Notes: generated from the sequence alone by a model not told the origin. A stretch of DNA of 64,000 bases from CTSOIL-112 sp964293815 (GCA_964293815.1 CAXYYC010000003.1:1-64000); one strand, 5' to 3'; positions 8,759 to 17,891 are shown, counted from the stretch's first letter. Numbers and translations: made by a program.

Positions 8759-9592
8759 ATGATATTTGATTTTCACTGCCACTCCACCGCCTCCGATGGC
8801 GCGCTTTCACCAGAAAAACTCATGGCGCGCGCTGCACGCAATGGCGCGAAACACGTCGCGTTGACCGATCACGATCAATTGGCCGGATTGGCCGTCGCGC
8901 GGCAAACTGCCGAACAGCTCGGGATGCAGTTCATTGATGGCGTGGAGGTGTCTGTCTCGTGGCGTGGGATGAGCGTACACATCGTCGGGCTGAATTTGGA
9001 TATTCACAATGCCGCTTTGCAGCACGGTTTGGCCAAAAATGCCTCAGGGCGCGCCGAGCGTGCAGTGATTATCGGGCAACAGCTCGAAGAAATTGGCGTG
9101 AAAAACGCCTTGGCGCGTGCTTTGGTCGAGGCCAACGGTCGTATGGATTTGCTCGCACGCACGCATTTTGCCCGCGTGATGGTCGCCGATAAAAAAGCCA
9201 TCAGCGTGCGCCATGTATTTCAAAATTACTTGGTCGAGGGCAAACCCGGCTTCGTTGCGCACGAGTGGGCGGAGTTGGCGCAGGCCATCGAATGGATCCA
9301 CGGTGCGGGCGGTATCGCGGTACTCGCTCACCCCGGGCGCTATCCACACGACGCGGACAGTGAAATGGATTTGGTGCGTGAATTTGTTGGTTTGGGCGGC
9401 CAAGCCATTGAGGTCGTGACCGGCAGCCACAGCAAACAACAGTTCAAACACTATGCGCAGATGTGCGAGACGTTTGATTTATTCGCTTCAGCCGGTTCGG
9501 ATTTTCATGGCGCAGGTGAGAGTAAAATGGATATTGGTAAAGCGCCTGCTTTGCCCAACGGGCTGCGTCCGGTGTGGCAGTTGTGGAATTAA
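8759..9592 (+). CDS. PHP-domain phosphatase (YciV / RNase AM type)
   Basis: 277 residues from ATG 8759, four bases after the phaR stop. The PHP metal-binding motifs are all visible: DFHCHSTASDG at the N-terminus, TDHDQ at about 40, VLAHPGRY near the middle and the C-terminal GSDFHG. The E. coli homologue YciV hydrolyses 3',5'-nucleoside bisphosphates and trims rRNA 5' ends as RNase AM. The same cytosolic role is probable but rests on homology. Spacing suggests co-transcription with phaR. A longer start inside phaR is open but would duplicate coding sequence and lacks the family pattern. Confidence 0.85.
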   Translation: MIFDFHCHSTASDGALSPEKLMARAARNGAKHVALTDHDQLAGLAVARQTAEQLGMQFIDGVEVSVSWRGMSVHIVGLNLDIHNAALQHGLAKNASGRAERAVIIGQQLEEIGVKNALARALVEANGRMDLLARTHFARVMVADKKAISVRHVFQNYLVEGKPGFVAHEWAELAQAIEWIHGAGGIAVLAHPGRYPHDADSEMDLVREFVGLGGQAIEVVTGSHSKQQFKHYAQMCETFDLFASAGSDFHGAGESKMDIGKAPALPNGLRPVWQLWN

Positions 9593-9694
9593 TCCCTGTC
9601 AGAACGATTATTTGGGTAAAATAACGCCTTATTTATCATTGGATGCGTCGCTGTTGTTTTCTTGATGGGCGGTGCATGAATCAATAGGAATTTC

Positions 9695-10372
9695 ATGGAT
9701 TACACCGAACTGCTTCGCAACATCACCTTGTACATCATCCCCGTCATTTTGGGTATTACGCTGCATGAAGCCGCACACGCTTATGCCGCCCGCTGGATGG
9801 GCGATGATACGGCAGAGCGCTTGGGACGTATTTCGCTCAATCCAGCGCGCCATATTGACCCTGTTGGAACCATCGTGATGCCTTTGTTGCTCTTGGTGTT
9901 GACCAAAGGGGCGTTTACCTTTGGCTACGCGAAGCCGGTTCCCGTTAATTATGTTCGCCTGCGCCGTATGAATATGCGCTCGGCCATGCAGATCGTGGCG
10001 TTTGCTGGTCCGGCGGCGAATTTGGTCATGGCGATTGGCTGGGCGATTGTGTATGCGCTTTCTACCAGTTTGTTGGGCGGGGAAGAGTTTTTTGTGCTGA
10101 TGAGCCGTGGCGGGATTTTGATTAATTTGGCGTTATTTGCGTTTAATCTATTCCCGATTTTGCCATTGGACGGTGGTCGGGTCTTGAATGGTTTTTTGCC
10201 GCGCTCGTTATCCGCGCAGTTTGAGCGATTGGAACCCTACGGTATTTGGATCGTATTGTTTTTGGCGTATGCCACGCCGGTTGTGTTTTACTATTGGATG
10301 GGGCCGATTATTTCGATTTTTCAGGCGCTATTGCAACCATTGATTCATTTGATACAGTCTATTTTTTCGTAA
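9695..10372 (+). CDS. Site-2 protease family (M50) membrane metalloprotease
   Basis: 225 residues, mostly membrane helices. The zinc motif HEAAH (HExxH) sits in the first helix at residues 24-28. The third ligand is in PLDGGRVLNG (D159, the NPDG-like motif of the family). The GRISLNPARHIDPVGT segment after the first helix is typical of the compact, PDZ-less M50 group. These proteins cleave substrates within the membrane; physiological targets of this short group are mostly unknown. It precedes trpS by a short gap, a common bacterial pairing. Function as a protease is likely, the substrate unknown. Confidence 0.88.
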   Translation: MDYTELLRNITLYIIPVILGITLHEAAHAYAARWMGDDTAERLGRISLNPARHIDPVGTIVMPLLLLVLTKGAFTFGYAKPVPVNYVRLRRMNMRSAMQIVAFAGPAANLVMAIGWAIVYALSTSLLGGEEFFVLMSRGGILINLALFAFNLFPILPLDGGRVLNGFLPRSLSAQFERLEPYGIWIVLFLAYATPVVFYYWMGPIISIFQALLQPLIHLIQSIFS

Positions 10373-10411
10373 TTCTGACGGCCGATTTTCTTTAACTTTT
10401 TGAGTTTTTTC

Positions 10412-11608
10412 ATGTTTCCAGAACGCGTTTTATCAGGTATGCGCCCAACCGGCGCACTGCATTTGGGTCACTATCACGGTGTGTTGAAAAACTGGGTACG
10501 CTTGCAAAGCGAATACCCTTGTTTGTTCTTTGTCGCTGATTGGCACGCATTGACCACACATTATGAGGATCCGAGCATCATTGAGTCCAGCACGCACGAG
10601 ATGGTGATTGATTGGCTGGCGGCGGGCGTTGACCCTTCTCAGGCTACCGTATTCGTACAATCACAAGTGATTGAGCACGCTGAATTGTTCCTATTGTTGG
10701 CGATGTCGGCGCCGCTCGGTTGGTTGGAACGAGTGCCCACCTACAAAGAGCAAATCGAAAAATTGCGTGAAAAGGATTTATCGACCTATGGCTTTTTGGG
10801 TTATCCCTTGCTACAAGCGGCGGATATTTTGATTTACCGTGCGCAGCATGTGCCTGTTGGCGAAGATCAAGTGCCGCATTTGGAAATGACGCGCGAAATC
10901 GCCCGTCGTTTCAATTATTTGTATGGCCGCGAAGCCGACTTTGAGGAAAAAGCACAAGAAGCTGTGAAAAAGTTGGGCAGTAAATTGGCCAAACAATACA
11001 TTGAACTGCGCAACCGATTCCAAGAGCAGGGCGAAGAAGAAGCGATTGAGCAGGCACATGCCTTGCTCGATGAGTCAAAAAATCTGACGCTGGCAGACCG
11101 TGAGCGCCTGTTTGGCTATCTCGAAGGCAGTCGCAAAATTATCTTGGTTGAACCGCAAGCGATGCTGACGGAAAATTCGCGCATGCCGGGTTTGGACGGG
11201 CAAAAAATGTCGAAAAGTTATGGCAATACCATTGCGATTCGCGAAGACGCCGACTCCATTACTAAAAAAATTCGCACCATGCCGACTGATCCGGCGCGTG
11301 TGCGCAAAACCGATGCGGGTGATCCAGAAAAATGTCCGGTTTGGGCATTTCACCAAATTTACAGCGATGAAAATACCTGCATGTGGGTGCAAGACGGCTG
11401 TAAAAATGCCAAAATCGGCTGTATCGAATGCAAACAGCCGGTCATTGAAGCGGTTTTGCGTGAACAGCAACCGCTACTGGAGCGCGCGCAAGTTTATTTG
11501 GACGATCCAACCTTGGTGCGCAACATCATTGCCGATGGTTCGGAAAAAGCCCGTAAAATGGCACAGGAAACCATGCGCGATGTGCGCGAAGTGATGGGAT
11601 TGGGCTGA
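10412..11608 (+). CDS. trpS: Tryptophanyl-tRNA synthetase
   Basis: Charges tRNA-Trp with tryptophan in the cytosol. 398 residues from ATG 10412 (a TTG at 10400 is an alternative). Class I synthetase signatures are present: HLGH in the first 25 residues (GMRPTGALHLGHYHG), ADWHALTTHY, and the KMSKS loop in GQKMSKSYGN. It belongs to the longer, roughly 400-residue type and has a Cys-bearing insert (CMWVQDGCKNAKIGCIEC) after the KMSKS loop. Four cysteines within about 20 residues could bind metal, which is only a guess. A clear terminator follows. Confidence 0.95.
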   Translation: MFPERVLSGMRPTGALHLGHYHGVLKNWVRLQSEYPCLFFVADWHALTTHYEDPSIIESSTHEMVIDWLAAGVDPSQATVFVQSQVIEHAELFLLLAMSAPLGWLERVPTYKEQIEKLREKDLSTYGFLGYPLLQAADILIYRAQHVPVGEDQVPHLEMTREIARRFNYLYGREADFEEKAQEAVKKLGSKLAKQYIELRNRFQEQGEEEAIEQAHALLDESKNLTLADRERLFGYLEGSRKIILVEPQAMLTENSRMPGLDGQKMSKSYGNTIAIREDADSITKKIRTMPTDPARVRKTDAGDPEKCPVWAFHQIYSDENTCMWVQDGCKNAKIGCIECKQPVIEAVLREQQPLLERAQVYLDDPTLVRNIIADGSEKARKMAQETMRDVREVMGLG

Positions 11609-11631
11609 TTTTGCCGATCAGTTCCAAACAA

Positions 11632-11661
11632 AAACCGAGCGATTTAGCTCGGTTTTTTTGT
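11632..11661 (+). terminator. Rho-independent terminator after trpS
   Basis: A 9-bp stem (aaaccgagc / gctcggttt), a 6-nt loop and a run of seven or more T. It starts 23 bases after the trpS stop. Confidence 0.92.
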
Positions 11662-11685
11662 ATTCAAATTCAGCGAAGAACGGGT

Positions 11686-12360
11686 TCACATGCCCTGAAA
11701 GGGCGCGTGGCGGTACAACCACTCAGGATTATAAGTCGCAATGAGCGCAATGGCCGCGCCGCTGAGAAAACCTTCGCCCCAGCCCAATAAAATCGGACTG
11801 GCCCAGACGATGGCATTGCCTGCCAGCGGGATGAAGCCAAATACCAGGCCGATCAGACTGAGGTTGATGAACATGGCCAGCATCATACCGATGGCCGCGA
11901 CAAAAAAACCGCGAATAAAAATATAAACAAATAAACGGTGCGGTAGTGTGCGTTTGACCAGATGATGCAGCAAGGCAATAATCATCAACGGCAACACGGC
12001 TGCCAAAATAAACTGCATGCCCCAAATCCACGGCGAGGTTTGCAAGGTGATGCAGGTAATCAATGTGGTACACGCCAGAGCCAATAAAGCCAAAGGCATG
12101 CCGAGCAATAGAAAGGCCACGCTTGCTCCCACCAGATGAAAGTAAAGGTTGTCCATCACTTGCCCCTTGATGAGCCACAGACAAATCAAGGCGAAACTGA
12201 GCCACAGCCATAAATTGAGTCGAGTTGAGTGATGAAAATCTCGGCGATGAACAGCGACGCTGAGTGCGCCTAAGACAATACCCAGTGCGATGAAGTTAAT
12301 CAGCGTCCAGATGATGGGTGACCAATATTGCAATGGATGAGCGAGGGTGAACATAAACAA
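11686..12360 (-). CDS. CbiM-like integral membrane permease
   Basis: 224 residues with six or seven predicted membrane helices. The C-terminal pattern PILLGWGEGFLSGAAIALIA then YNPEWL resembles the end of CbiM-like energy-coupling-factor permeases. The N-terminal histidine loop that binds cobalt or nickel in true CbiM is not seen at the start (MFMFTLAHPLQYW), and no CbiN, CbiQ or CbiO gene is adjacent. Many betaproteobacteria carry such a lone gene. A metal or vitamin transport role is possible but unproven. It converges with trpS. Confidence 0.65.
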   Translation of the reverse strand: MFMFTLAHPLQYWSPIIWTLINFIALGIVLGALSVAVHRRDFHHSTRLNLWLWLSFALICLWLIKGQVMDNLYFHLVGASVAFLLLGMPLALLALACTTLITCITLQTSPWIWGMQFILAAVLPLMIIALLHHLVKRTLPHRLFVYIFIRGFFVAAIGMMLAMFINLSLIGLVFGFIPLAGNAIVWASPILLGWGEGFLSGAAIALIATYNPEWLYRHAPFQGM

Positions 12361-12510
12361 TCAAAATTAAAGCAAATGTTAGGCATGAATGGGTTAGGAA
12401 CTGCTTGAACATCATTTTCTGACAGCCCAGAATATAGCACAATCAGGCGTGATCAGCCGAAGCTTCTCATGAGCAAGAATGATGGAGTAGCTTGAATACT
12501 TACATACAAT

Positions 12511-12542
12511 AAAAAATGCCTGAACAATTGTTCAGGCATTTT
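12511..12542 (-). terminator. Terminator of the cold-shock gene
   Basis: A perfect palindrome (aaaatgcctgaacaa / ttgttcaggcatttt) followed on the minus strand by a T-rich tail. It lies directly downstream of the cold-shock gene stop. Confidence 0.9.
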
Positions 12543-12559
12543 CAGTCAAGCATGTTTAA

Positions 12560-12763
12560 TTATGCTTCACGAATGTTCGCGGCTTGTTTGCCTTTAGGGC
12601 CATCAACGATGTCGAAGCTAACGCGTTGTTCTTCTTTCAATGTTTTGTAACCATCCATATTGATAGAAGAGAAGTGAGCAAATAAATCTTCACCACCACC
12701 ATCAGGAGTGATAAAACCAAAACCCTTGCTATTGTTAAACCATTTTACGGTACCGGTAGCCAT
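12560..12763 (-). CDS. Cold-shock domain protein (CspA family)
   Basis: 67 residues, the whole being one cold-shock OB-fold. RNP1 (KGFGFI, in NNSKGFGFITPDG) and RNP2 (LFAHFSSI, in the usual VFVHF position) are intact, giving single-stranded RNA/DNA binding. Such proteins act as RNA chaperones that melt secondary structure. The start ATG at 12763 has AAGGAT upstream. The leader between the promoter and ATG is about 110 nt, longer than usual, as in cspA genes whose leaders sense temperature. Whether this paralogue is cold-induced is inferred. It is monocistronic, with its own terminator. Confidence 0.93.
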   Translation of the reverse strand: MATGTVKWFNNSKGFGFITPDGGGEDLFAHFSSINMDGYKTLKEEQRVSFDIVDGPKGKQAANIREA

Positions 12764-13133
12764 ACCCAGCCATCCTTTTTAAAAACAAATAAAATACATC
12801 CTCTGTTTACGCTTCGCTTTATTACTGCCCACACAAACCTTGAGAATCACTAACTGCGTCTTTAATTACATACGCATGTTGCGATTGTTGACCCTTTTGA
12901 GAAGCTTGTCAAGCGATAACGTTGAATTTAATCGTTTTACCCCTAAATACTTATAAAACTAACCAAAAGTGGTTCTATAAATCGGCTTGGAGCGTATTTT
13001 CAAGAAGATTTGTATCGCTGAGAATGGTTTTTTTCAAGTCTGCGAAGACTTGGGTTTTGGGTTAAGATGGTGTTGAGATTCCTGCTTTGCAGGGAAGTAT
13101 TGTACAGAGATGAATTTTTGAGTTTGTTTAAAG
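12764..13133. promoter_or_regulatory. Divergent regulatory region between the cold-shock gene and clpS
   Basis: 370 bases without a gene. The left part is the long leader of the cold-shock gene. The right part holds two small hairpins before clpS: caagtc/gacttg near 13036-13053, and cctgc/gcagg near 13081-13094. Both are A/T-flanked. I see no confident -35/-10 pair for clpS. Confidence 0.6.
12884..12912 (-). promoter_or_regulatory. Sigma-70 promoter of the cold-shock gene
   Basis: On the minus strand a perfect TTGACA (-35) is followed after 17 bases by AACAAT (-10, 4 of 6). This implies transcription starting near 12877 and a 5' leader of roughly 110 nt before the ATG at 12763. Confidence 0.65.
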
Positions 13134-13457
13134 ATGGCTACTAAAAAATCGAATCGAACCGAGCATGGCGAAGTGGCGCAATTGGAGCGCAAACAGGTTG
13201 TGGCGCCGCCGCCGATGTACCAAGTTTGGTTATTAAACGATGATTACACGCCGATGGACTTTGTGATTACTGTGTTGGAGCGCTTTTTTGCCAAATCGCC
13301 CGATGAGGCTGAAGTGGTGATGCTCAAGGTACATCATGAAGGCAAGGCGATTTGTGGCGAATATCCGCGTGATATAGCCGAGACTAAAGTGGTTCGTGTG
13401 ACGCGGTTTGCGCGTGAGGCGGGACATCCGCTGCAATGCGTATTGGAGGGACTATGA
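13134..13457 (+). CDS. clpS: ATP-dependent Clp protease adaptor ClpS
   Basis: 107 residues. Binds N-degron substrates and the ClpA N-domain, steering ClpAP to N-end-rule proteins. Family marks are visible: the flexible N-terminal tail, then MYQVWLLNDDYTPMDFVITV with the substrate-pocket Asn-Asp-Asp, FFAKSPDEAEVVMLKVHHEG, and the end REAGHPLQCVLE. The stop codon overlaps the clpA start (ATGA at 13454-13457), so the adaptor and its ATPase are translationally coupled, as in most proteobacteria. Confidence 0.96.
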   Translation: MATKKSNRTEHGEVAQLERKQVVAPPPMYQVWLLNDDYTPMDFVITVLERFFAKSPDEAEVVMLKVHHEGKAICGEYPRDIAETKVVRVTRFAREAGHPLQCVLEGL

Positions 13458-15757
13458 TTGCACATGATTTGGAAGTGACGCTGCATTTGGCGTTCGTAGA
13501 GGCGCGTAAAGCGCGCCATGAGGATTTGACGCTGGAGCATTTGCTCTACGCTTTATTGGATAATCCGCCGGCGGCTGATGCCTTGAAGGCGGTGGGTGTG
13601 AATATGGCGCAACTCAAGGCGGATTTGCAAGAGTTTATGGCCAAAAACGTGACGGTGCTCAAAGGCTCGGATGAGGTGGAAACCACGCCGACGATGGGCT
13701 TTCAGCGTGTGATGCAGCGTGCAGTGGTGCATGTTCAGTCATCTGGTCATGAGGGCAAAGAGGTTACAGGCGTGGATGTGTTGATCGCGATGTTTGGCGA
13801 AAAAGACTCGCATGCGGTGTATTTCATGCGCAAACAGGGGATTGAGCGGCTTGATTTGACGCAATACGTCTCGCACGGGATTCGCAAAGCGTCGTCGGAG
13901 GCTACCGATTCGCCTGCGGCAACGCAAAGTGGCGCGGGTGATGGCAAATCAACCGAGGAAAAAGCGGAAACCGCATTGGACAAATATGCGCAAAACCTCA
14001 ATCGCATGGCGCAGGAAGGGCGGCTTGATCCGCTGATCGGGCGCGAGGCGGAAGTGTTGCGTACCGTGCAGGTGCTTTCGCGTCGGCGCAAAAATAATCC
14101 AGTGCTGGTCGGTGAAGCGGGCGTGGGGAAAACCGCGATTGCCGAAGGTCTGGCGTGGAAAATCGTGCGCGGTGACGTACCCGAGGTGTTGGCGCATGCG
14201 ACCATCTACGCTTTGGATATGGGCGCGCTGATGGCGGGAACCAAATACCGTGGTGATTTTGAGCAGCGTTTAAAGGATGTGCTGAAGGATTTGGCGGCGC
14301 ACGAAGGCGCGATTTTATTCGTGGACGAAATTCACATGCTCATCGGCGCAGGCTCGACCAACGGCAGTTCGATGGACGCGAGCAATTTGATCAAACCGGC
14401 TTTGTCCAATGGCTCTTTGCGCTGCATTGGCGCGACCACGTTTGAGGACTACCGCCGCGTATTTGAAAAAGACACCGCTCTGGCGCGCCGTTTTCATAAA
14501 ATTGATGTGGTGGAGCCGAGTGTGGCGCAGACCATTGATATTTTGAAGGGGCTGAAATCGCAATTTGAAAGCCATCATCATGTGAAATATGCGCCATCGG
14601 CGATCATTGCGGCGGCGGAATTGTCGGCTAAATACATGAACGAGTGCTTTTTGCCGGACAAAGCGATTGATTTGATGGACGAAGCGGGCGCGGTGCAACG
14701 CGTTTTACCAGTTGAGCAGCGCAAGAAAAATATCACCAAAGCCGATATCGAGGAATTGATTGCCAAAATCGCGCGCATTCCGCCGAAGTCAGTCAGCGTG
14801 GATGCGCGTACCAAGCTCAAACATCTAGAACGCGATTTGAAAAATACCGTGTTCGGTCAGGACGAGGCGATTGTCGCCGTGGCTTCGGCGATCAAAATGG
14901 CGCGCGCGGGCTTGGGTAACACCGATAAACCCATCGGTTCGTTTTTATTCACGGGACCGACGGGCGTGGGTAAAACCGAATTGGCGCGGCAATTGGCGTT
15001 TACCTTGGGCATTGAGTTGATTCGCTTTGATATGTCCGAGTATATGGAGCGCCATGCGGTCAGTCGGCTGATCGGCGCACCGCCGGGCTATGTGGGCTTT
15101 GAGCAGGGCGGCTTGTTGACTGATGCGGTAACCAAAAAGCCGCATGCGGTGCTGTTGCTCGATGAGATTGAAAAGGCGCATCCGGATATTTTCAATATTT
15201 TGTTGCAGGTCATGGATCATGGCGCGCTGACGGATAACAATGGACGCACGGCGGATTTTCGCAATGTCATCATCATCATGACGACCAACGCGGGTGCGCG
15301 CGCAACGCAAACGCACGCGCTCGGTTTTACCAAAACCACGATTAGCCAAGACCACAGCGAGGACATTAAACGCGCGTTCAGCCCTGAGTTTCGCAATCGT
15401 TTGGACGCGATTGTGTCGTTCAAAGTATTGGATGAGGAGATCATCCTACGCGTGGTGGATAAATTCTTAATGCAGCTGGAAGATCAATTGCACGAGAAAA
15501 AAGTGGATATTGCTTTCTCAGACACCTTGCGCAAGCATTTGGCCAAAGTTGGCTTTGATCCGTTGATGGGTGCGCGGCCTATGGCGCGGCTGGTGCAGGA
15601 TTCGATTCGCAAAGCCTTGGCCGATGAATTGCTGTTTGGCAAGCTGAAAAACGGTGGCGTGGTCACTGTTGATTACTCTGAGGCCGAGCAAAAAGTCGTG
15701 TTTCAAGTAGAGTCGTCACGCAAAAAATCGGCTGAAAATGCCGATGCTGCGGTGTAG
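13454..15757 (+). CDS. clpA: ATP-dependent Clp protease ATP-binding subunit ClpA
   Basis: 767 residues from ATG 13454, preceded by GGAGGG; the earlier ATG at 13436 lies inside clpS. The AAA+ unfoldase feeds ClpP and unfolds proteins delivered by ClpS. Domains in order: N-domain at about 1-150, first AAA+ module with Walker A GEAGVGKTA at 220, second module with Walker A GPTGVGKTE at about 501, Walker B LLLDEIEKAH and a C-terminal D2-small domain. The ClpP-binding IGL-type loop is not obvious from a quick read. clpP is elsewhere. It sits directly after clpS in one operon. Confidence 0.96.
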   Translation: MIAHDLEVTLHLAFVEARKARHEDLTLEHLLYALLDNPPAADALKAVGVNMAQLKADLQEFMAKNVTVLKGSDEVETTPTMGFQRVMQRAVVHVQSSGHEGKEVTGVDVLIAMFGEKDSHAVYFMRKQGIERLDLTQYVSHGIRKASSEATDSPAATQSGAGDGKSTEEKAETALDKYAQNLNRMAQEGRLDPLIGREAEVLRTVQVLSRRRKNNPVLVGEAGVGKTAIAEGLAWKIVRGDVPEVLAHATIYALDMGALMAGTKYRGDFEQRLKDVLKDLAAHEGAILFVDEIHMLIGAGSTNGSSMDASNLIKPALSNGSLRCIGATTFEDYRRVFEKDTALARRFHKIDVVEPSVAQTIDILKGLKSQFESHHHVKYAPSAIIAAAELSAKYMNECFLPDKAIDLMDEAGAVQRVLPVEQRKKNITKADIEELIAKIARIPPKSVSVDARTKLKHLERDLKNTVFGQDEAIVAVASAIKMARAGLGNTDKPIGSFLFTGPTGVGKTELARQLAFTLGIELIRFDMSEYMERHAVSRLIGAPPGYVGFEQGGLLTDAVTKKPHAVLLLDEIEKAHPDIFNILLQVMDHGALTDNNGRTADFRNVIIIMTTNAGARATQTHALGFTKTTISQDHSEDIKRAFSPEFRNRLDAIVSFKVLDEEIILRVVDKFLMQLEDQLHEKKVDIAFSDTLRKHLAKVGFDPLMGARPMARLVQDSIRKALADELLFGKLKNGGVVTVDYSEAEQKVVFQVESSRKKSAENADAAV

Positions 15758-15802
15758 CCGTTGAAAAGTTCGGTTCATTTAACCCTTATGTCGAGGAGGA
15801 AC

Positions 15803-16313
15803 ATGAATAGCAATCTTCAAAATCAGCCGGTGATGGATGGAGCAGGGAATGGCTTTGGTAGTGGCTTTGGTAATAGCCTCATGCCGCCATCAGCCTACGC
15901 TGGATTTTGGCGGCGCTTGATTGCCTATGCGATTGATTCGTTGATTATTGGCGTACCGTTGATGGTGATTGGCCGGATGTTTGGCTGGGTGGCGATTAAT
16001 CAGACGGCCAATGGCGCTGAGGCATATACCACTTCAGATGGTTTTGCTCTGTTTGCGGGGGTGGTGGCAACTTTGTATTTTGTGCTGATGGAGTCGTCGG
16101 ATAAGCAGGCAACTTTGGGGAAAAGGCGTGTTCGGTCTGCGCGTGAGCAATATGCAAGGCGGGCGCATCAGCTTAGGTCAGGCATTCATCCGTTATTTTG
16201 CTAAATTTTTGTCAGCGATGATTTTGTATATTGGTTTCATGATGGCTGGTTGGACAGAGAAAAAGCAGGCTTTGCACGACAAATTGGCGGGAACGTTGGT
16301 GGTCAAAAGATAG
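15803..16313 (+). pseudogene. RDD family membrane protein gene with a +1 frameshift
   Basis: Start ATG 15803 follows GAGGAGG. The first frame encodes FWRRLIAYAIDSLIIGVPL and then QATLGK, after which it leaves the family pattern at 16121-16127 (ggg aaa agg cgt) and stops at 16202-16204. Dropping one base of the aaaa run restores VFGLRVSNMQGGRISLGQAF and the end KKQALHDKLAGTLVV, an excellent RDD C-terminus, to 16313. The repaired product would be 169 residues. Causes could be a real inactivating insertion, a homopolymer sequencing error, or +1 slippage of tRNA-Lys on AAA-A before the rare AGG codon. It follows clpA by 45 bases. Confidence 0.8.
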
Positions 16314-16418
16314 TGATTCGCTGTGGTTGAAGCATTTGTCTGCATCAATTCATGTTTTGACAGCAGCGTGTATTGAGCTTTCTACTAATGACGAATGTCA
16401 TGGTTTTTTTGACCTATG

Positions 16419-16450
16419 AGCGCATCATCCTTTTGGCTGATGCGCTTTTC
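16419..16450 (+). terminator. Terminator downstream of the frameshifted RDD gene
   Basis: A 9-bp stem (agcgcatca / tgatgcgct) with a 10-nt loop and a following T run. It is about 105 bases after the RDD stop and closes the clpSA transcript. Confidence 0.75.
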
Positions 16451-16581
16451 CATATCCGGCGGAGCGTGTGGTTGTTTCGGGCAATGCTTTATTTATCCAT
16501 ATTTTTCAAACACTTACATTGAAAATATTATTTTCTTTTTGGATTGAGTAGCAGATCTTTTGCCATTAGTATCTGTCTGGA

Positions 16582-16620
16582 GAATAACAATTTGACATGA
16601 AGTCAGCAGCTTTGTTATTC
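16582..16620 (+). promoter_or_regulatory. Perfect 9-bp inverted repeat around a TTGACA, before the NMO-like gene
   Basis: gaataacaa (16582-16590) and ttgttattc (16612-16620) are exact reverse complements separated by 21 bases. The spacer contains TTGACA (16592-16597). The right arm ends three bases before the GAAAGGA ribosome-binding site. It could be a two-half-site operator on the promoter or an mRNA hairpin beside the ribosome site. The rest of the 323-base gap (16314-16636) is A/T-rich and holds only the terminator. Confidence 0.45.
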
Positions 16621-16636
16621 AGTGAAAGGACACATT

Positions 16637-17803
16637 ATGGTTGACTCAAGGTTTCAATTGCGTATCGGAGAATATTCACTCATTCCGATTGTGCAAGGCG
16701 GTATGGGTATTGGGATTTCTGCGCACCGTTTGGCTGGTGCGGTCGCGCGGGAAAATGGCTTTGGCACTATTTCAAGCGTTGATTTGCGGCAGTTACATCC
16801 GGATTTATTGGCTGAGTCCTTGGTGGCGCCGAGCGAGGAGAAATACAATCGCCTCAACCATCAGGCTTTGGATCGAGAAATTCGTTTGGCTTTGTCTGAG
16901 AGCAATGGGCGCGGTTTGATTGCTGTAAATGTAATGAAGGCAGTCAAGGATCATGTGGCTTTGGTTCGACAGGCGTGCGAATCCGGTGCGCATGCGATCG
17001 TGATGGGAGCCGGCTTGCCTTTGGAATTACCCGATTGGATTAAGGATTTTCCTAAAGTAAAAACCTTGCCGATTTTGTCGGAAGCGCGTGGTGTGGGGTT
17101 GATTTTGAAACGCTGGATGAAGAAGAACCGTTTGCCGGATGCCATTGTGATTGAGAATCCGCAGTTCGCTGCTGGTCATCTGGGTGCGACAGTGATGTCT
17201 GATATCAATCATCCAAAATTTGAGTTCAAACGGGTATTGGCTGATTTATTTGAGCTAATCAAGCAAATGGGGTTGGAGCGTGAGCGCCTGCCAATCATCG
17301 TGGCCGGTGGTTTGGCGGATTCGGCTAAGGTCAGGCAGGCAATTCTGGAGTGGGGCGCCTCTGCGGTGCAAATCGGCTCGGCTTTTGCCGTGACGCATGA
17401 GGGCGATGCCGATGTACGATTCAAGCAGCATTTGCTCAACAGCACGCCTGAGGATGTCGTGGAATTTATGTCGGTCGCTGGTTTGCCTGCGCGTGGAGTG
17501 CGTTCGCAGTTTCTCACACAGTATTTAAAACGTGAGCAGAAATTGCAAGCGAATGCGAAAGCGGACCCGAGACGCTGTGTGCAAGGCATGAATTGTCTGA
17601 GCGTTTGTGGCCTGCGCGATGGAATCGCCAGCATGGGGCAGTTTTGCATTGACCAAAAGCTATCGGCAGCTTTGCATGGCGATGTGCGCCGAGGTTTGTT
17701 CTTTAAAGGCAGTACACCGCTACCGTTTGCCAATCGCATGACCAGTGTACGTGAGACCATTGTACATTTGCTAAAGGATTTGAGTTTGGCTACGCCTGAT
17801 TAA
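16637..17803 (+). CDS. Nitronate monooxygenase / FabK-like flavoprotein
   Basis: 388 residues from ATG 16637, six bases after GAAAGGA; a GTG at 16622 is less likely. The TIM-barrel signature of the 2-nitropropane dioxygenase family is clear: IPIVQGGMGIGISAHRLAGA at the N-terminus, AIVMGAGLPLELP, and the FMN phosphate-binding IIVAGGLADS and AVQIGSAF. The C-terminal extension has clustered cysteines (CVQGMNCLSVCG, then QFCID), seen in one subgroup of this family and possibly binding metal or a cluster. The substrate is unknown; nitronates and enoyl thioesters are precedents. It is preceded by a perfect inverted repeat and is transcribed alone. Confidence 0.8.
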   Translation: MVDSRFQLRIGEYSLIPIVQGGMGIGISAHRLAGAVARENGFGTISSVDLRQLHPDLLAESLVAPSEEKYNRLNHQALDREIRLALSESNGRGLIAVNVMKAVKDHVALVRQACESGAHAIVMGAGLPLELPDWIKDFPKVKTLPILSEARGVGLILKRWMKKNRLPDAIVIENPQFAAGHLGATVMSDINHPKFEFKRVLADLFELIKQMGLERERLPIIVAGGLADSAKVRQAILEWGASAVQIGSAFAVTHEGDADVRFKQHLLNSTPEDVVEFMSVAGLPARGVRSQFLTQYLKREQKLQANAKADPRRCVQGMNCLSVCGLRDGIASMGQFCIDQKLSAALHGDVRRGLFFKGSTPLPFANRMTSVRETIVHLLKDLSLATPD

Positions 17804-17891
17804 ATGATAAGTAGCAAGATGAGATGTGCTTCTTCCGCTCATGAAAAAGGACAGTCGTTGACTGCCCTTGATTTGTGTCGCGCTGAGTGAG

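Noticed and set aside
11686..12360. Naming the permease gene cbiM.
   Set aside because: The N-terminal metal-binding histidines and companion cbiNQO genes are missing, so only a CbiM-like label is justified.
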